In this document: piece by piece, positions 1-5,439 of the stretch | Layout: every line of letters starts with the position of its first letter | Numbering within the stretch: the first letter of the stretch is position 1 | Assembly: GCA_023392205.1 (NCBI GenBank) | Contig: JAEVZN010000252.1 | Coordinates: 1 to 5,994 of the forward strand | DNA from: Pseudomonadota bacterium | GTDB taxonomy: Bacteria; Pseudomonadota; Alphaproteobacteria; Rhizobiales; Xanthobacteraceae | Reading direction: 5' to 3' | Length of the DNA stretch: 5,994 bases | Translations under genes and position numbers: made by a program | Notes under the pieces: generated by a model | Database searches by the model: none | What the model saw: only the letters and a program-made list of their open reading frames with translations | Told to the model about the DNA's origin: nothing

Positions 1-801
1 CCTCAGCAGACCTTCGTGCATGTACATCCCGGCATCGAGGAACTCGGCCGCGTCTATCGCCCGCATCTCGCCATCAATGCGTCGCCAAGCGCGTTTGCCG
101 CGGCACTGGAAGGCTTGCAGGCGCCGCAGACGATTGCATGGTCGGACGAGACGCGCACGGCGCACGCCGATTACCGCGCCTTCACCGACAGGGCCACCGA
201 AGTGCCCGGCCGCGTCAATCTCGGCGAGATCATGGTCTGGCTGCGCGAACATCTGTCACCGGACGACATCCTGTGCAACGGCGCCGGCAATTTCGCCGGC
301 TGGCTCAATCGCTTCTACCGGCTGCGCCGGTACAATTCCTTCTTCGGTCCGACCTCCGGATCGATGGGCTATGGCGTGCCGGCGGCTGTCGGCCTGAAGC
401 GGCTGCATCCGGAGCGCAACGTTGTCTGTCTTGCCGGCGACGGCGACTTCCTGATGAACGGGCAGGAATTCATGACGGCTGTGCAATACGATCTGCCGCT
501 GGTCGTCATCCTTGTCGACAACGGCATGTACGGCACCATCCGCATGCATCAGGAGCGCGAATATCCCGGTCGGGTGGTCGCGACCGCATTGCAGAATCCG
601 GACTTCACCGCCTATGCGCGCGCGTTCGGCGGCTTTGGGGTCGTTGTCGAGGACACGGCGGAATTTCCGAAAGCCTTCGAGGCGGCGCGGGCGTCCGGCA
701 AGCCGGCCATCGTTCATCTCAAGGTCGATCCGGCCGCCATCACGCCGACCACGACGCTGGATGCGATCCGCGACAAGGCGCTCGGCAAGTCCGCAAGCTG
801 A
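1..801 (+). CDS. Thiamine pyrophosphate-binding enzyme, acetolactate synthase-like, C-terminal part (5' truncated)
   Basis: This is the C-terminal half of a thiamine-diphosphate enzyme of the acetolactate synthase / benzoylformate decarboxylase superfamily, which cleaves or joins carbon next to a 2-keto group. The reading frame is open from base 1 (PQQTFVHVHPGIEELG), and that text is the usual end of the central domain, so the GTG at 16 is internal and the real start lies left of the window. Numbering from base 1, the ThDP-binding domain includes the GSMGYGVPAAVG segment (about 120-131) and the ThDP/Mg motif, GDG at 146-148 followed about 25 residues later by VDNGMYG. Full-length members have about 550 residues, so roughly half is present. 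The C-terminus is complete (TGA at 799-801). The substrate cannot be read from this part: it lacks the N-terminal domain with the catalytic glutamate, and I saw no feature that fixes a true biosynthetic IlvB. The TetR gene downstream, on the same strand, may control it. Confidence 0.9.
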   Translation, partial: PQQTFVHVHPGIEELGRVYRPHLAINASPSAFAAALEGLQAPQTIAWSDETRTAHADYRAFTDRATEVPGRVNLGEIMVWLREHLSPDDILCNGAGNFAGWLNRFYRLRRYNSFFGPTSGSMGYGVPAAVGLKRLHPERNVVCLAGDGDFLMNGQEFMTAVQYDLPLVVILVDNGMYGTIRMHQEREYPGRVVATALQNPDFTAYARAFGGFGVVVEDTAEFPKAFEAARASGKPAIVHLKVDPAAITPTTTLDAIRDKALGKSAS

Positions 802-862
802 TCTGCCAATCCGGCTTTGTTGGAAGTCTGCGGCGGTGAGCGCATCCGGTGGGATTGCCGAA

Positions 863-886
863 TGAAGTGAATCATGCCTCACTTCA
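863..886. promoter_or_regulatory. Perfect 8-8-8 inverted repeat, candidate TetR operator
   Basis: TGAAGTGA (863-870) and TCACTTCA (879-886) are perfect reverse complements separated by 8 bases. The repeat ends 3 bases before the ATG of the TetR-family gene at 890. Repressors of this family typically bind dyads of this size near their own promoter, so autoregulation is the simplest reading. It could instead form an 8-bp hairpin in mRNA that covers the ribosome-binding region; no clear Shine-Dalgarno sequence is visible there. I could not place a convincing -35/-10 pair in 802-889. Confidence 0.5.
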
Positions 887-889
887 ATC

Positions 890-1564
890 ATGCCCTACCG
901 CCGCACCGATACTGTGATTCGCAGGCTGGCCGCGCGGCATCAGGCCATTCTCGCGGCCGCCCGTGCAGTCGCCTCCGAGGGCGGCATGGCCAATGTGCAG
1001 ATTGCCACCGTCGCCCAGCGGGCCGGAATCGCGACCGGGACGGTCTATCGCTATTTTCCCTCGAAGACGGAACTGGTGTCGGCGCTTGTGAGCAACATCG
1101 CCGACCGCGAGATTGGTGCCGTCCACAGGGCCGGCAAGGCGGCACCCGGTCCGCTCTCGGCGCTGGCAGCCGCCATTGCGACATTCGCCGCCCGCGCCTT
1201 GCGCAACCGGCGGCTGGCCTGGGCCGTCATCGCGGAGCCGGTGGATGCCGAAGTCGAGGCGGTGCGGGTGGCCTTTCGCCGTGCCCTGGCCGCCGAATTC
1301 GAGGCGCGGATTACCGCTGCGATGCAGGCCGGCCATTTGCCGAAGCAGGATGTGAGCGTAGCCGCGGCGGCGCTGGTGGGCGCGCTGCTTGAAGGTCTGA
1401 TCGGTCCACTCGCCCCCGTGGCGCATGACGACCCGGCGCGGGGCCGCGATGCCGTGCAATCGTTAAGCCTGCTGATGCTCCGCGCGCTCGGCGTTTTCGA
1501 TGCGCGTGCGCGGGGTCTTGTCGTGCAGGTGGCATTGCCGGTGCTGGACGACGGCGCCGCCTGA
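890..1564 (+). CDS. TetR/AcrR family transcriptional regulator
   Basis: This is a 224-residue DNA-binding repressor of the TetR/AcrR type, a normal length for the family. The N-terminal three-helix DNA-binding domain covers about residues 13-60. It includes the signature helix-turn-helix IATVAQRAGIATGTVYRYF (38-56) followed by PSKTEL, which is very typical of the family. The rest (about 70-224) is alanine- and leucine-rich helical sequence, the ligand-binding and dimerisation domain; the ligand cannot be inferred. ATG 890 is the only possible upstream start, since the frame closes at the TGA at 863, and a GTG at 914 is a less likely alternative. No good Shine-Dalgarno sequence precedes it. 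A perfect inverted repeat sits just upstream. The gene follows the thiamine-diphosphate enzyme by 88 bp on the same strand, so it may regulate that gene or others outside the window. Its stop is 4 bp from the stop of the convergent ligase gene. Confidence 0.92.
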   Translation: MPYRRTDTVIRRLAARHQAILAAARAVASEGGMANVQIATVAQRAGIATGTVYRYFPSKTELVSALVSNIADREIGAVHRAGKAAPGPLSALAAAIATFAARALRNRRLAWAVIAEPVDAEVEAVRVAFRRALAAEFEARITAAMQAGHLPKQDVSVAAAALVGALLEGLIGPLAPVAHDDPARGRDAVQSLSLLMLRALGVFDARARGLVVQVALPVLDDGAA

Positions 1565-1568
1565 GGCC

Positions 1569-2675
1569 TTATGCCAGCGTTGTCCTGGTCAGCCAGGCCG
1601 TCACCTCGCGCATCGCGCGGTCGGGATCGTCGATATTCTGTTCGTAGATCTCGATCTGCCGGTCGGCCGACGTGCCCTGCGCGGCAATCGTCCGGCAATG
1701 CTGCACAGCATCGGCGCAGCCAAGCGCCTGCGCATCGGGAAGAATGTCCGCAATCGTCCGGTCGAGCATGTCGCTCACCGTGATCGGGCCGTTGCCATCG
1801 ACCCGTGCGAAAGTGCCGCGCACGCCGTAACGCTGCGCGCGCCATTTATTCTCCACGACAATGGCGCGCGAGACCGCCGTCATGTCCCGGTTCTTCTCCG
1901 GATTCTGCGTCAGCCATCGCGCCAGCACACGGTACAGCGAGGCGATCGCAATCGAATCCTCGATCCGCGTGCAACTGTCGGGCGCCCGCAATTCCAGCGT
2001 CGGGTGTTTGAAGGACGGGCGGATTGCCCACCAGATATAACTTGCATCCGGCATCACACCGGCGCGCACCAGCGCATCGGAATAGGTGTCGAATTCTTCC
2101 CTGGTCCTGAACAATTCCGGGATACCGGTGCGCGGTAATTCGTCGTAGGCGGCGAGCCTGTAGCCCAGCAACCCGGTCGCGCTGGAACGCCAGAAGGGCG
2201 ACGAGGTCGACAGCGCGATCAACAGCGGCAGATATGGGATCATGCGCGACATGACATCGATTCGCTTGTCGGGGTCGGGCAATTCGACATGCACATGCAT
2301 TCCGCACAGCATGTTGCGCCGGCCGATCATCTGCAGATCGTCCATCACGTTGTCGTAGCGTTCGCCAGCCGACTGGCGCGACCGCTCCCACACGGCGGTC
2401 GGATGCGTGCCGGCCGCCATGATCGCCATGCCGTAACGATCCGCGATACCGGCGAGACAGGTGCGTAAAGCCCGCACGTCGGCGCGTGCGGCGTCTGCGC
2501 AGGTATGCGGCAGGGTTACGATCTCCACCTGCGACTGCAGGAATTCGCCGGAGACGCGCTCGCCCATTTCGGCCTTTGCGTTTGCGAGAAAGCCGTCCGG
2601 CATCCGCCGGACAACGGCATTGCCGATGCGATCGACAAGAAAATACTCTTCCTCAATGCCAAATGAAAACTGCAT
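1569..2675 (-). CDS. ybdK: Carboxylate-amine ligase, YbdK / GCS2 family (putative glutamate-cysteine ligase 2)
   Basis: A 368-residue member of the YbdK branch of the glutamate-cysteine ligase superfamily (E. coli YbdK is of about the same size). The enzymes are ATP-dependent and join a carboxylate to an amine. E. coli YbdK has been reported to have weak glutamate-cysteine ligase activity, but the physiological substrate of most members is unknown. Motifs seen: GIEEEYFLVD at 6-15 (metal/ATP-site acidic residues), CGMHVHVELPD at 124-134, STSSPFW at 156-162, RPSFKHPTLELRAPDS at 219-234, and ENKWRAQRYG at 275-284. These run the full length of the family, with no sign of damage. The ATG at 2675 is supported by the N-terminal GIEEE position and by GAGG six bases upstream on the minus strand. 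It lies 98 bp downstream of the universal stress protein gene on the same strand and may be co-transcribed, though two hairpins lie between them. I infer a possible stress or thiol role only from that context. Confidence 0.9.
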   Translation of the reverse strand: MQFSFGIEEEYFLVDRIGNAVVRRMPDGFLANAKAEMGERVSGEFLQSQVEIVTLPHTCADAARADVRALRTCLAGIADRYGMAIMAAGTHPTAVWERSRQSAGERYDNVMDDLQMIGRRNMLCGMHVHVELPDPDKRIDVMSRMIPYLPLLIALSTSSPFWRSSATGLLGYRLAAYDELPRTGIPELFRTREEFDTYSDALVRAGVMPDASYIWWAIRPSFKHPTLELRAPDSCTRIEDSIAIASLYRVLARWLTQNPEKNRDMTAVSRAIVVENKWRAQRYGVRGTFARVDGNGPITVSDMLDRTIADILPDAQALGCADAVQHCRTIAAQGTSADRQIEIYEQNIDDPDRAMREVTAWLTRTTLA

Positions 2676-2698
2676 TCACGGCCTCGCCCAAAGAACTG

Positions 2699-2722
2699 CG
2701 CCGCCACGCAGACGTGGCGGCG
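2699..2722 (-). terminator. Strong 10-bp GC-rich hairpin between stress protein and ligase genes (weak terminator or attenuator)
   Basis: CGCCGCCACG (2699-2708) and CGTGGCGGCG (2713-2722) pair perfectly around a 4-base loop. Read on the minus strand, the stem is followed by CAGTTCTTTGGG, a short and interrupted U-rich tract. That makes it at best a leaky intrinsic terminator for the stress protein transcript. It ends only 23 bases before the ATG of the ligase gene, so it could equally be an intercistronic stem that attenuates or stabilises a shared mRNA. Confidence 0.4.
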
Positions 2723-2730
2723 GCGTAGCC

Positions 2731-2745
2731 TTGCGTGAGACGCAA
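2731..2745 (-). repeat. Small perfect hairpin, 6-bp stem with 3-base loop
   Basis: TTGCGT (2731-2736) and ACGCAA (2740-2745) are perfect reverse complements around GAG. The element lies 28 bases after the stop codon of the universal stress protein gene and just upstream (minus-strand sense) of the larger GC-rich hairpin, giving two tandem stems in the 98-bp gap. It may act with the larger stem in termination or mRNA processing. There is no run of U directly after it. Confidence 0.35.
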
Positions 2746-2773
2746 TGCAACGGGCAATTGCGCTGAAAGTTCC

Positions 2774-3604
2774 TTAATGCGACATCAATGTGGGCACGGT
2801 CATCGCGCCGAGAACTCCCCGTGTTGCACCGCCCAAAACAAAGTCGCGCAACCGCGAATGTGCGAAGCCACCCATGACCAGCAAGTTGGCGTTCGCGTCG
2901 GCAACGAAGGACAGGATGGCGCTCGGCACATCGATATCGGGCGCCGGAACGCGATCGAGTTCGACCTTCAGTTTGTGCCGTGCAAGATGGGCCGCGATAT
3001 CGGCTCCGGTCACATCGTTGTTATCGAATTTCCCGGTGACCACGGTGAGGATCGTCACGGATTTCGCCTTGTGCAGGAGCGGAAGGCTGTCGTTGATGGC
3101 ACGCGCCGCGGCGCGGCTGCCGTCCCAGCAGCAAACCACGCGATCGGCCGAAAAGCCTTCCCTCTGGATATAGGGCACGATCAGGGCCGGGCGGCCGGAG
3201 CCGAACAGCGCCGCCTCGATCATGTCCTGGGCTTCGTCATCGCGATCCGGGTCGGGCTGGCGGAGCACCGAGATATCATAGGCCCTTGCCATGCTGGCAA
3301 AGGCATCCGTCGAACCGGCCAGTGACAACTCCACGAAATGCGAGTCGCTTTGCACCTGCGAGCGTTGTGCAACCTCCTCGAACCGCTTGAGTGTAGCGCG
3401 GGCATTGGTGCGCAGGTTTTCCTTTGCCACGCGAAAGACATCGATGGCCGCGCCTTCCATCACCGACGGCGGCCAGGGTGGGTCGTAGGCGAACACCACG
3501 CCGCCGACATGCGCATCGAAGGTCTCCGCCATGGAAATGGCATACCGGCAGGCCGGGTCATTCTGCAGGCCCGGCGTCAGATTGACGATGATATCCTTGA
3601 TCAT
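2774..3604 (-). CDS. Universal stress protein, tandem two-domain UspA family
   Basis: A 276-residue cytoplasmic protein with two UspA-like domains in tandem. The first opens with MIKDIIVNLTPG (1-12) and ends near RPALIVP (138-144). The second opens with DRVVCCWDGSRAAARAINDSLPLL (154-177), where the DGS and following helix are typical, and ends with LLVMGGFAHSRLRDFVLGG (241-259). The last segment corresponds to the ATP-binding loop, normally G-x2-G-x9-G-(S/T). Here the second glycine is Ala248 and the S/T position is Gly259, so nucleotide binding is uncertain. The closing text resembles other alphaproteobacterial stress proteins. The role is inferred as stress or low-oxygen survival; no catalytic function is implied. 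ATG 3604 is preceded on the minus strand by GGGGA four bases away. An FNR/FixK-type box lies 55-68 bp upstream, pointing to oxygen-dependent control. The ligase gene follows on the same strand. Confidence 0.92.
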   Translation of the reverse strand: MIKDIIVNLTPGLQNDPACRYAISMAETFDAHVGGVVFAYDPPWPPSVMEGAAIDVFRVAKENLRTNARATLKRFEEVAQRSQVQSDSHFVELSLAGSTDAFASMARAYDISVLRQPDPDRDDEAQDMIEAALFGSGRPALIVPYIQREGFSADRVVCCWDGSRAAARAINDSLPLLHKAKSVTILTVVTGKFDNNDVTGADIAAHLARHKLKVELDRVPAPDIDVPSAILSFVADANANLLVMGGFAHSRLRDFVLGGATRGVLGAMTVPTLMSH

Positions 3605-3658
3605 GGCGTCCCCGCTCTATGGTCCTGACGAAAATGGATTTTACCGCCGCAAACAGCC

Positions 3659-3672
3659 TTGATACATGTCAA
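3659..3672 (-). promoter_or_regulatory. FNR/FixK-type box upstream of the universal stress protein gene
   Basis: TTGATACATGTCAA matches the FNR/FixK/FnrL consensus TTGAT-N4-ATCAA at 9 of 10 defined positions, and the GTCAA half-site is common among rhizobial FixK sites. Read toward the stress protein gene, its edge is 22 bases from a poor -10-like CATTTT (complement of 3631-3636). This is the usual class II spacing, which would put the transcription start near 3624, about 20 bases before the ATG. A TAAAAT (complement of 3638-3643) is a better hexamer but only 15 bases away. The centre of the box is also about 127 bp upstream of the glcD start, so an effect on glcD is possible but less likely. 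Confidence 0.6.
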
Positions 3673-3679
3673 GTAACAT

Positions 3680-3693
3680 GTGCATTCTTGCAC
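3680..3693. promoter_or_regulatory. Second dyad in the divergent promoter region (5-4-5 inverted repeat)
   Basis: GTGCATTCTTGCAC is a perfect inverted repeat with 5-base arms and a 4-base spacer, the same geometry as the FNR-type box 8 bases away but with unrelated sequence. Just before it, the palindrome ACATGT occurs twice (3664-3669, inside the FNR-type box, and 3676-3681), 12 bp apart. Both features fit binding sites for dimeric regulators, but I do not recognise the regulator, and short dyads of this size also arise by chance. Confidence 0.3.
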
Positions 3694-3715
3694 GGCGACG
3701 TGCCTTCCGGAATGG

Positions 3716-3763
3716 CATGGTCGGCCAAGGACATGGTCGGCCAAGGACATGGTCGGCCAAGGA
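3716..3763. repeat. Three perfect tandem copies of a 16-bp unit upstream of glcD
   Basis: CATGGTCGGCCAAGGA is repeated exactly three times (3716-3731, 3732-3747, 3748-3763) with no mismatch. Each unit contains the partly self-complementary core TGGTCGGCCA. The period is not a multiple of 3, so the copies would read in different frames. This argues that the stretch is non-coding and that glcD does not begin upstream of it. The array ends 29 bases before the proposed glcD start. It could be a set of operator sites, or a short variable-number repeat produced by slippage. Confidence 0.9.
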
Positions 3764-3783
3764 TCCCGGCGACAAAAGAGTGT

Positions 3784-3787
3784 GAGG
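3784..3787 (+). promoter_or_regulatory. Ribosome binding site that favours a TTG start for glcD
   Basis: GAGG within GTGAGGT lies 5 bases before TTG 3793. The ATG at 3805 is 17 bases away from it, too far for normal pairing, and has no other Shine-Dalgarno sequence. This is the reason for choosing TTG as the start, which adds only four residues. Confidence 0.5.
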
Positions 3788-3792
3788 TCCGT

Positions 3793-5286
3793 TTGTCTGT
3801 AGCAATGCCACAGATAGATGACGCGGTGTTTTCGCGGCGTGTGGAGATCGTTGCTGCATTGCGCAACATCGTCCCCGGTGAAGGCGTCATCGCGGGTGAG
3901 CGCGAAATGCGCCCCTTCGAATCCGACGGGTTGACTGCCTATCGGCAATTGCCGATGGTCGTGGTGTTGCCCTCGACCACCGAGCAGGTTGCGGCGGTGC
4001 TGCGTTATTGTCATGAGAACAACATCAAGGTCGTGCCGCGCGGCGCCGGCACGTCGCTGTCAGGTGGCGCATTGCCGCTGGAAGACGGCGTCCTGCTCGG
4101 GCTGTCGAAGTTCAACCGTATCCGCGAGATCGATTTCGACAACCGCGTGGTGGTCACCGAACCGGGTGTCACCAATCTCGGCATCTCCAATGCCGTGGCG
4201 CACCGCGGCTTCTACTACGCGCCCGACCCGTCCTCGCAGATCGCCTGCACCATCGGCGGCAATATCGCGGAGAATTCCGGTGGCGTGCATTGCCTGAAAT
4301 ACGGCATGACCACCAACAATGTGCTCGGGCTGGAAATGGTGCTGATGACCGGCGAAATTGTCCGGCTCGGCGGCAAGCATCTCGATTCCGGCGGCTACGA
4401 TCTTCTTGGCGTGATGACAGGCTCGGAAGGATTGCTCGGCGTGGTCACCGAAGTCACCGTGCGTATTCTGAAGAAGCCCGAAGCTGCGCGCGCTTTGCTG
4501 ATCGGTTTCCCGACATCGGAGGATGCCGGCGCGTGCGTCGGCCGCATCATCGGCGCTGGCATCATCCCCGGCGGCATGGAGATGATGGACCGCACGGCCA
4601 TCGAGGCGGCGGAAGCCTTCGTGCAGGCCGGCTATCCGCTCGATGTCGAGGCTTTGCTGATTGTCGAACTCGATGGCGGGCAGGCGGAGATCGATCATCT
4701 GATCGCACGCGTCGAAGCGATCGCGCGCGATTGCAATGCGACCACCTGCCGCGTGTCGCAAAGCGAAGAGGAGCGACTCTTGTTCTGGGCCGGCCGCAAG
4801 GCGGCGTTTCCGGCGGTCGGCCGCATCTCGCCGGATTATTATTGCATGGACGGCACCATTCCGCGCGCGGCGTTGCCGCTTGTGCTCGCGCGCATGCGCG
4901 ACCTGAGCGCGCATTACGGCCTGAAGGTCGCCAATGTCTTCCACGCCGGCGACGGCAATCTGCATCCGCTCATTCTTTACGATGCGAATGTGCCGGGCGA
5001 ACTCGACAAGGCGGAGGCATTCGGCTCCGACATCCTGCGGCTCTGCGTAGAGGTGGGCGGCGTGCTCACCGGCGAGCATGGCGTGGGTGTGGAAAAGCGC
5101 GACTTGATGCCGGAGATGTTCACAGAGATCGACCTCGACCAGCAGCAGCGGCTGAAATGCGCCTTCGATGCGCGCGGACTTCTCAATCCCGGCAAGGTCT
5201 TCCCGCAACTGCACAGATGCGCCGAACTGGGCCGGATGCATGTGCGCGCGGGCGCTGTGCCGTTCCCGGACATCCCGAGATTCTGA
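3793..5286 (+). CDS. glcD: Glycolate oxidase subunit GlcD, FAD-binding (FAD-linked oxidase)
   Basis: GlcD is the flavin-carrying subunit of glycolate oxidase, which oxidises glycolate to glyoxylate and passes electrons to the membrane respiratory chain with GlcE and GlcF. The 497-residue product matches the E. coli GlcD length (about 499). The N-terminal FAD-binding (PCMH-type) domain holds PRGAGTSLSGGALP at about 82-95 and GGNIAENSGGVHCLKYG at about 155-171. The C-terminal oxidase domain holds RISPDYYCMDGTIPR near 344-358, FHAGDGNLHP at 383-392, GEHGVGVEKRDLMP at 427-440 and NPGKVFP at 465-471, all hallmark motifs. The frame stays open upstream to 3619, but that part crosses the 16-bp tandem repeats and is unlike the family; TTG 3793 has the best ribosome site and ATG 3805 is the alternative. 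The gene is divergent from the stress protein gene. Unusually, glcE and glcF do not follow. A related D-2-hydroxyacid (for example D-lactate) dehydrogenase is the main alternative. Confidence 0.9.
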   Translation: MSVAMPQIDDAVFSRRVEIVAALRNIVPGEGVIAGEREMRPFESDGLTAYRQLPMVVVLPSTTEQVAAVLRYCHENNIKVVPRGAGTSLSGGALPLEDGVLLGLSKFNRIREIDFDNRVVVTEPGVTNLGISNAVAHRGFYYAPDPSSQIACTIGGNIAENSGGVHCLKYGMTTNNVLGLEMVLMTGEIVRLGGKHLDSGGYDLLGVMTGSEGLLGVVTEVTVRILKKPEAARALLIGFPTSEDAGACVGRIIGAGIIPGGMEMMDRTAIEAAEAFVQAGYPLDVEALLIVELDGGQAEIDHLIARVEAIARDCNATTCRVSQSEEERLLFWAGRKAAFPAVGRISPDYYCMDGTIPRAALPLVLARMRDLSAHYGLKVANVFHAGDGNLHPLILYDANVPGELDKAEAFGSDILRLCVEVGGVLTGEHGVGVEKRDLMPEMFTEIDLDQQQRLKCAFDARGLLNPGKVFPQLHRCAELGRMHVRAGAVPFPDIPRF

Positions 5287-5313
5287 ATACGGCGTCGGCG
5301 CCGCCGGTATTTT
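5287..5313 (+). terminator. Possible intrinsic terminator right after glcD
   Basis: Immediately after the glcD TGA, ATACGGCG (5287-5294) can pair with CGCC-GTAT (5302-5305 and 5307-5310), with G5306 bulged and a 7-base loop. The stem runs into TTTT (5310-5313) before CCC. The U tract is short and the stem has a bulge, so termination may be partial. The position, flush with the stop codon, supports it. Confidence 0.4.
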
Positions 5314-5426
5314 CCCGCCGCCCGCATGCCCTCCCTTGCCAAGGCCACAAACTGCGCAGAGCATAGGTCATCCGGCGTCTGATTGCGGCCGGCGGAACCG
5401 GTCCTTTCACGTCAGGCGCCCGAACC

Positions 5427-5434
5427 AAGGGAGG
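5427..5434 (+). promoter_or_regulatory. Strong ribosome binding site of the EF-G-like gene
   Basis: AAGGGAGG is a near-full Shine-Dalgarno sequence ending 5 bases before ATG 5440. It fixes the start of the gene that runs off the right edge and is the best such site in the window. Confidence 0.75.
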
Positions 5435-5439
5435 CGTCG

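Noticed and set aside
256..891. 211-codon minus-strand frame opposite the thiamine-diphosphate enzyme
   Set aside because: Shadow of a clearly coding gene, with composition typical of antisense frames (His/Asp/Arg-rich) and no known domain.
1500..2138. 212-codon plus-strand frame opposite the ligase gene
   Set aside because: Antisense shadow of the YbdK-type gene, overlapping the end of the TetR gene, with no domain.
3619..3792. Possible 58-residue N-terminal extension of GlcD
   Set aside because: The extension crosses the three 16-bp repeats, contains no family sequence or credible targeting peptide, and the ribosome site lies just before TTG 3793.
3601..4014. 137-codon minus-strand frame covering the stress protein-glcD gap
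   Set aside because: It overlaps the glcD N-terminus and the tandem repeats; the 16-bp repeat changes frame in each copy, and the product resembles no family.
4060..5364. 434-codon open frame on the minus strand opposite glcD
   Set aside because: It is antisense to a gene with full-length family motifs, has no recognisable domain, and arises from the high third-position GC of glcD, which keeps stop codons out of the opposite strand.
5336..5367. TTGCCA ... CATAGG as a promoter for the EF-G-like gene
   Set aside because: The spacing of 20 bases is too long and the second hexamer matches poorly; I cannot place a promoter in 5314-5426 with confidence.
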